From Burkholderiales bacterium (GTDB lineage Bacteria > Pseudomonadota > Gammaproteobacteria > Burkholderiales > Burkholderiaceae): a DNA stretch of 19,208 nucleotides. The translations under genes and the position numbers were made by a program. Location of the stretch: assembly GCA_947372535.1 (NCBI GenBank), contig CANBUA010000060.1, positions 1-19,208 on the forward strand, read 5' to 3'. The first letter of the stretch is position 1. Each line of letters starts with the position of its first letter. Of the stretch, positions 15,121 through 19,208 are shown piece after piece. Under the pieces are notes generated by a model, which saw only the letters and a list, made by a program, of their open reading frames with translations, was not told the origin of the DNA and made no database searches.

Positions 15121-15777
15121 TCAGGCAGCCTTGCGCTTGCGGGCAGTGAAGGCGATGCCAACCAGACCCAGACCCATCAGGGCATAGGTGGATGGTTCAG
15201 GCACAGCCACGGTGCCGATGAAACGAACCGCATTGTTCAAGCCAAACAAACCGGAGTATTGCTTGCCGATGCCGGTGATTTCCAGGCCGATGCCCTTGAC
15301 CGCAGTTGCCGAGGACAGGAAGCTGGCCACGGTCACGCCGGAGATCGTGAATTGCGAGGTCGCGCCTTCAGCGAAGGTGTTGGCCTTGTATTGCAGGTCG
15401 TAGTTGTACTTGGTGCCTTCTTGGTAGAAGCCGCTCTTGTAGTACGTACCAGTCAGGGCCGTGCCCGAACTGGCGCTCACAGCACCCTTGACGGTGCTGC
15501 TGCTGGCCAGCCACAGCTCATCAACAGCCAGGCCCTTGGAACCAGCAGGGAAATCTGTGTCATTGAAGGTCAGCGTGCCCTTGACGCCACCACCGGCAAT
15601 GTCCACCAACTTCAGCGTGGCGACAGAATAGTTCAGTGTCTTCTTGTCAGTCAGATTCAGGATGGTAGACGTGTCATAGAACGTCTTGAATTCGACAGTG
15701 GTCTGAGCTGCGAAGGCGCCGGAAACGGCACCCACTGCAACTGCAGCCACCGCCAGTTGGCGGAACGAACGGATCAT
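15121..15777 (-). CDS. PEP-CTERM sorting-domain protein (paralogue 1)
   Basis: 218 residues. The Sec signal peptide (MIRSFRQLAVAAVAVGAVSG) is probably cleaved after AFA. A Thr/Ser-rich beta-type body follows (TTVEFKTFYDTSTIL, GGVKGTLTFNDT). The C-terminus has a complete PEP-CTERM sorting signal: VPEPSTYALMGLGLVG from residue 192, a short hydrophobic helix, and the basic tail RKRKAA. Such proteins are processed by exosortase in the inner membrane and usually accompany exopolysaccharide or biofilm systems; no exosortase gene is in this window. A strong AGGAGG ribosome binding site lies at 15783-15788. The protein is clearly paralogous to the one at 18276-18938, sharing signal peptide, N-terminus and tail. 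Its molecular function is unknown. Confidence 0.93.
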   Translation of the reverse strand: MIRSFRQLAVAAVAVGAVSGAFAAQTTVEFKTFYDTSTILNLTDKKTLNYSVATLKLVDIAGGGVKGTLTFNDTDFPAGSKGLAVDELWLASSSTVKGAVSASSGTALTGTYYKSGFYQEGTKYNYDLQYKANTFAEGATSQFTISGVTVASFLSSATAVKGIGLEITGIGKQYSGLFGLNNAVRFIGTVAVPEPSTYALMGLGLVGIAFTARKRKAA

Positions 15778-16055
15778 AAAGACCTCCTCAAGGTGGAAAA
15801 AAGCGCCTATTGGCGAAAATTAAACTGTTGTTTGAACCCTCGACATACATGATGCTAGGGAACTTGGTCAAAAAGTCGTAGAGGGTTTCACCCCCCCGTG
15901 TTTAAGGGGACACAGTAGAACGCCTTGATGCAATCCTAACCAACAGTGGTGGTTGCGCCCCCTCCGCCCTCCACATTAAGTGTTGGGTTTTACGCCTACC
16001 ATTGAACATCCTCAAGGGAATTGCCCCTTGAATGCGCCCTTCATCCGTTTAATAC
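15778..16055. promoter_or_regulatory. Divergent leader region between PEP-CTERM 1 and the helicase
   Basis: The gap holds the promoters of two divergent genes. The element AGAGGGTTTCACC..., ending in TTTAAGGGGA at 15880-15910, is shared with the region upstream of the other PEP-CTERM gene (see findings). On the helicase side a perfect 7-bp stem-loop (TCAAGGG/CCCTTGA, loop AATTGC) lies at 16012-16031, 24 nt before the first helicase ATG. No confident -35/-10 pair was identified. Confidence 0.5.
15880..15910 (-). promoter_or_regulatory. Shared upstream element, copy 1
   Basis: Read on the plus strand it runs AGAGGGTTTCACC, a C-run, then TTTAAGGGGA, and begins 103 nt before the start of the PEP-CTERM gene at 15777. 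The second PEP-CTERM gene has AGAGGGTTTCCCC, a C-run, then TTAAGAGGTG at nearly the same distance (107 nt). It could be an activator or sigma-factor site. The conservation of position is seen directly; the function is inferred. Confidence 0.5.
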
Positions 16056-18164
16056 ATGCATATTCAGCCAGCGTCACCAAGTGTGGCCACCATGAACCCC
16101 GCACAGATGGAGGCGGTGCAACACCTGGAAAGTCCCTGTCTCGTTCTTGCTGGTGCAGGCTCCGGAAAAACCCGAGTCATCACCCAGAAGATTGCGCGTT
16201 TACTCCAAAAGGGCCCTGGCGCCGACCTCGCGCCCGCCCAGATTGCGGCCATCACCTTCACCAACAAGGCAGCGGCTGAAATGCGCGAGCGCGCCAAGGC
16301 CCTCATCGGCGCCCGCGCTGCCGGCAAGCTGCTGATCTGCACCTTCCATTCACTGGGCGTGAAGCTCTTGCGGGAGGACGGCACCGCCTTGGGGCTCAAG
16401 CCGCAGTTCTCCATCCTGGACAGCGACGACGTGCTGAGCATCATCCGTGACGCCGGCAGCACCACCGACGCCAAACTGGCGCGCCAGTGGCAGTGGACCA
16501 TCAGCCTGTGGAAGAACATGGGCCTCAACAGCGATCAGGCACTGGGCCAGGTCCAGGACGACAACGAGCTCGTGGCCGCCAAAGTGATGAAGCTCTACGA
16601 GGATCGACTGCTGGCCTACCAGGCGGTCGATTTCGATGACCTGATCGGCCTGCCGCTCAAACTGCTGGCCGAGCACGAGAACGTTCGCCACAAATGGCAG
16701 CGTCAGCTCAAGCACGTGCTGATCGACGAATACCAGGACACCAACGCCACACAATATGAAATGCTCAAGCTGCTGGTCGGCCCACAAGGCATTTTCACGG
16801 CCGTGGGCGACGACGACCAGTCCATCTACGGCTGGCGCGGCGCCACGCTGGAGAACCTCAAGCGCCTGCCGCAGGATTTTCCCAGCCTCAAGGTGATCCC
16901 GCTGGAGCAGAACTATCGATCGACCAGCGCCATCTTGCGCGCGGCCAACAACGTGATCGCCGGCAACCCCAAGTTGTTCCAGAAGACGCTGTGGTCCGAC
17001 CTGGGCGAGGGCGAGCCGGTCAAGCTCATGGAAGGCGACAACGAAGAGCACGAGGCCGAACGTGCCGTGGCACGCATCAATGCCATCCGCGGCGGCAACG
17101 CAGGCATGGCCACCGGCGTCGGTAGCGAGTGGAGCGATTTCGCCATCCTCTACCGCGCCAACCACCAGGCTCGGCCCTTTGAGCAGGCCCTGCGCAAGCT
17201 CAACATCCCCTACAAAGTCTCGGGCGGGCAGAGCTTTTTCGACAAGGCCGAGATCAAGGACTTGTGCGCCTGGCTGCGCCTGCTGCTCAACAACAATGAC
17301 GACCCCGCTTTCCTGCGCGCCGTGACCACGCCCAAACGCGGCATTGGCCACCAGACATTGGGCTCGCTGGGCGAGTTCGCCGGGCAATGGAAGGTCAGCC
17401 TGTTCGAGGCCTTGTTCTCACCCTCGCTGTCAGCCAAGCTCAACACCCGCGCCGTGGACTCGTTGCACGAATTCGGCCGGTATGTGAACGACTTCGAATA
17501 CAAGGCGCGCCAGACCTTCGGTGGCGAAGCGGCCAAGACCTTGCTGCTCGATTGGCTCAAAGACATCGCCTATGAGCAGCATCTCTACGACAACGAAGAG
17601 AACGAAAAAATCGCCGCCAGCCGCTGGACCAATGTGCTTGATTTTGTCGATTGGGTGGCCAAGCGCTGCGGCGGCGAGATCGAGAACGACGGTGGCACCA
17701 CCGTGGAGACCGAGCGCAAAAGCGTGATCGACGTGGCCCAGACCATCTCGCTGATCACCAGCCTGGCCGAACGCAATGCCGACCAGAATGTGGTGACGCT
17801 GTCGACCTTGCACGCGTCCAAGGGGCTGGAGTGGCCGCACGTGGTGCTGGCTGGCGTCAACGAAGGCGTGCTGCCGTTTTCACGCGAGGAAACCGAAGTC
17901 ACGCCGGCCCACATCGAGGAAGAGCGGCGCCTGATGTACGTGGGCATCACCCGCGCCCGCCTGACACTGGGCGTGAGCATGCTCAAGCGTCGCAAAAAAG
18001 GGCGGGAATATGTTCAGGCCATGCCCAGCCGATTCATCACGGAGATGAAACTGGGCGAAGGCGGCGGGCCCAAAGAAAACCCCCGCGACAAATTGCGGCG
18101 GATGCGCGAGGAAATCGCCGCTCAGGCCAGGGATAACAAACCTGCGGCCGATGCGTATGAATGA
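16056..18164 (+). CDS. UvrD/Rep-type superfamily 1 DNA helicase
   Basis: 702 residues, all seven helicase motifs in order: Q/Walker A CLVLAGAGSGKTRVIT (GAGSGKT at 33-39), Ia ITFTNKAAAEM, Walker B LIDEYQDTN (DEYQD at 224-228), III GDDDQSIYGWRGA (251-263), IV LEQNYRSTSAI (283-293), V VTLSTLHASKGLEW, and VI EERRLMYVGITRARLTL. It unwinds DNA 3'-to-5' with ATP. The short N-terminus, the DQSIYGWRGA motif and the length place it nearer Rep, which helps replication forks pass protein blocks, than UvrD of repair, though names overlap in this group. ATG 16056 gives the longer form; ATG 16092 (MNPAQMEAV) matches the usual Rep start and may be the true one, and neither has a clear ribosome binding site. 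The gene separates two paralogous PEP-CTERM genes. Confidence 0.93.
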   Translation: MHIQPASPSVATMNPAQMEAVQHLESPCLVLAGAGSGKTRVITQKIARLLQKGPGADLAPAQIAAITFTNKAAAEMRERAKALIGARAAGKLLICTFHSLGVKLLREDGTALGLKPQFSILDSDDVLSIIRDAGSTTDAKLARQWQWTISLWKNMGLNSDQALGQVQDDNELVAAKVMKLYEDRLLAYQAVDFDDLIGLPLKLLAEHENVRHKWQRQLKHVLIDEYQDTNATQYEMLKLLVGPQGIFTAVGDDDQSIYGWRGATLENLKRLPQDFPSLKVIPLEQNYRSTSAILRAANNVIAGNPKLFQKTLWSDLGEGEPVKLMEGDNEEHEAERAVARINAIRGGNAGMATGVGSEWSDFAILYRANHQARPFEQALRKLNIPYKVSGGQSFFDKAEIKDLCAWLRLLLNNNDDPAFLRAVTTPKRGIGHQTLGSLGEFAGQWKVSLFEALFSPSLSAKLNTRAVDSLHEFGRYVNDFEYKARQTFGGEAAKTLLLDWLKDIAYEQHLYDNEENEKIAASRWTNVLDFVDWVAKRCGGEIENDGGTTVETERKSVIDVAQTISLITSLAERNADQNVVTLSTLHASKGLEWPHVVLAGVNEGVLPFSREETEVTPAHIEEERRLMYVGITRARLTLGVSMLKRRKKGREYVQAMPSRFITEMKLGEGGGPKENPRDKLRRMREEIAAQARDNKPAADAYE

Positions 18165-18182
18165 ATGTTGAATGCCCCATGA

Positions 18183-18208
18183 AAAAGGCCGGGTCTCCCC
18201 GGCCTTTT
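18183..18208. terminator. Bidirectional intrinsic terminator
   Basis: A perfect 11-bp stem (AAAAGGCCGGG with CCCGGCCTTTT) closes a TCTC loop. It lies 18 nt after the helicase stop codon and before the stop of the convergent PEP-CTERM gene. The A-run and T-run flanks allow use in both directions. Confidence 0.9.
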
Positions 18209-18275
18209 ATTTGAGTGGCTCACACCAGTGATCGGTGCGAGCACCCGGGCTTGAGTGCCCTGATCTTTTAGACGA

Positions 18276-18938
18276 TCAGGCGGCCTTGCGGCGACGAGCC
18301 GCAGCCATCACACCCACCAGACCCAGGCCCATCAGGGCGTAAGTCGAAGGCTCTGGCACGGCCACTACGTCACCGATGAAGTGAACGTTCTTGTTCAGGC
18401 CCAAGAAGCCGGTGTAGGGCTTGCCCACGTTGGTGATTTCCAGCATGAAGTTCTTGCCGTCACCTTGCAGGAAGTTGGCCACGCTGACGTTGCTGCCCTG
18501 GATGGTGAACTGCGAGGTCATGCCTTCGGCGAAGGAAGTACCAGAGTACTTGACATCGTAGTTGTAGCGGTTGAAATCCTTGTAGAACCCGTTCTTGTAG
18601 TAGGTGTTGCTCAGGTCCGTGCCAGACGTCTTGGTCACGCTGACTGGCTCAACGGAGCTGGCCAGGAACAGTTGGCTGATTTTGACATTGGTGCCAGGGA
18701 AGCTGACGTTGGTGTCGTTGAACGTCAGGGTGCCCTTGACGCCACCATTGACCAAATCATCGACCAGCGTGAGCTTGGCCAGCGGCTTGTCGGCCACGAA
18801 GGTTTTCGTGTCGAAAGGATTGAGGATGGTCGACGTGTCATAGAACGTCTTGAACTCGACCGTGGTCTGAGCAGCGAAAGCGCCAGAAACGGCACTCAAT
18901 GCAATGGCAGCTAACGCCAGTTGGCGGAAAGAACGCAT
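18276..18938 (-). CDS. PEP-CTERM sorting-domain protein (paralogue 2)
   Basis: 220 residues from ATG 18936-18938; an upstream in-frame ATG at 18962 is less likely because the AGGAGGC ribosome binding site (18944-18950) lies just before the internal ATG. The signal peptide (MRSFRQLALAAIALSAVSG, then AFA) and the following TTVEFKTFYDTSTILN are nearly the same as in the protein at 15121-15777. Shared internal blocks are GGVKGTLTFNDT, TYYKNGFY and TSQFTI. The tail VPEPSTYALMGLGLVG starts at residue 194 and ends in a hydrophobic stretch plus RRRKAA. An exosortase would process it for export or anchoring, probably with exopolysaccharide. The two genes are most likely a tandem duplication later separated by, or formed around, the helicase gene. 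Function unknown. Confidence 0.93.
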   Translation of the reverse strand: MRSFRQLALAAIALSAVSGAFAAQTTVEFKTFYDTSTILNPFDTKTFVADKPLAKLTLVDDLVNGGVKGTLTFNDTNVSFPGTNVKISQLFLASSVEPVSVTKTSGTDLSNTYYKNGFYKDFNRYNYDVKYSGTSFAEGMTSQFTIQGSNVSVANFLQGDGKNFMLEITNVGKPYTGFLGLNKNVHFIGDVVAVPEPSTYALMGLGLVGVMAAARRRKAA

Positions 18939-18975
18939 GGATAGCCTCCTGAAAATGGGCAAAAAGTCGCAGAAC

Positions 18976-19016
18976 GATGCGAGATGATAGGGGACAAATA
19001 TGTCATCTTTCGCATC
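18976..19016. promoter_or_regulatory. Dyad upstream of PEP-CTERM 2 (possible operator)
   Basis: GATGCGAGATGA (18976-18987) faces TCATCTTTCGCATC (19003-19016) around an AT-rich centre that itself contains GACAAATATGTC. It lies about 40-80 nt upstream of the PEP-CTERM 2 start, within the probable promoter. It could bind a dimeric regulator or form a leader hairpin. No equivalent was found upstream of paralogue 1. Confidence 0.35.
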
Positions 19017-19044
19017 ATGCTATGGGCCACCTCCTCAGTGACCC

Positions 19045-19077
19045 AGAGGGTTTCCCCTCACACCCCCCTTAAGAGGT
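19045..19077 (-). promoter_or_regulatory. Shared upstream element, copy 2
   Basis: On the plus strand it reads AGAGGGTTTCCCC, then CACACCCCCC, then TTAAGAGGTG, and begins 107 nt before the PEP-CTERM 2 start codon. It matches the element at 15880-15910 in sequence and in distance. A common regulatory site is inferred. Confidence 0.5.
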
Positions 19078-19136
19078 GTAAGCAAGTGGAGGCCATGTGT
19101 GCAATCGTTTGTCAGCCTTTTTGCGCAGGCGAAAAA

Positions 19137-19168
19137 AAACCCGAGCAGACCTTGATCGGCTCGGGTTT
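19137..19168 (-). terminator. Intrinsic terminator for a leftward gene beyond the window
   Basis: A perfect 10-bp stem (AAACCCGAGC with GCTCGGGTTT) closes a 12-nt loop. On the minus strand it is followed by a run of eight T (19132-19139), so it best terminates transcription arriving from the right. It separates that unit from the PEP-CTERM 2 promoter. Confidence 0.8.
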
Positions 19169-19208
19169 AAAACCACCAAAGAGGAGGGTGGAGGAGACAT
19201 ACACGAAA

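Noticed and set aside
1..19208. Search for CRISPR, tRNA, rRNA, insertion sequences and integron integrase
   Set aside because: No regularly spaced repeats, tRNA-like cloverleaf, rRNA segments, transposase or tyrosine recombinase were recognised by eye.

Overview
The window looks like chromosomal DNA of a betaproteobacterium, most likely a Burkholderiales member. The evidence is the high GC content, a HemE and a Rep/UvrD helicase of betaproteobacterial style, two PEP-CTERM secreted proteins, and several tight ATGA start/stop overlaps. The genus cannot be fixed from the sequence alone. No integrase, transposase, rRNA, tRNA or CRISPR array was seen.

Region 1 (1-4380) differs from the rest. After the 3' end of an unrecognised rightward gene come four genes, all leftward, in visibly more AT-rich DNA: aqpZ, a 475-aa protein with a HEPN-type Rx4-6H motif, a 294-aa protein of unknown function, and a DUF1905/YdeI-like protein. 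Each gap between them carries a related imperfect inverted repeat. One arm is nearly constant (core GTTGAACCGACAGTTAAAC) and the other starts with an RYYYAAC-like box. This is the layout of integron gene cassettes with attC sites. Because no integron integrase is visible, I read it as a cluster of attC sites without integrase (CALIN-like). The spacing supports this: each cassette gene starts 20-36 nt after one attC and stops within about 50 nt of the next.

Region 2 (4680-10385) holds a GNAT acetyltransferase, then a possible uncharacterised acyl-conjugation locus. Rightward are a GNAT-like protein overlapping a GH3-family acyl-adenylating enzyme by 4 nt, then another GNAT protein. Converging on them is a condensation-domain (HHxxxDG) acyltransferase. 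Together they have the parts expected for activating a carboxylic acid and transferring acyl groups to an amine or hydroxyl. The product is unknown.

Region 3 (10470-15030) is housekeeping and catabolism: hemE, an EamA transporter co-transcribed with the peptidoglycan hydrolase gene rlpA, and a fused PcaC-PcaD protein of the beta-ketoadipate pathway, with the decarboxylase domain first.

Region 4 (15060-19208) has two paralogous leftward PEP-CTERM genes flanking a rightward Rep/UvrD helicase gene. Both PEP-CTERM genes have strong ribosome binding sites and share an upstream element about 105 nt before the start codon, which suggests common regulation. Bidirectional or strong intrinsic terminators separate the units.
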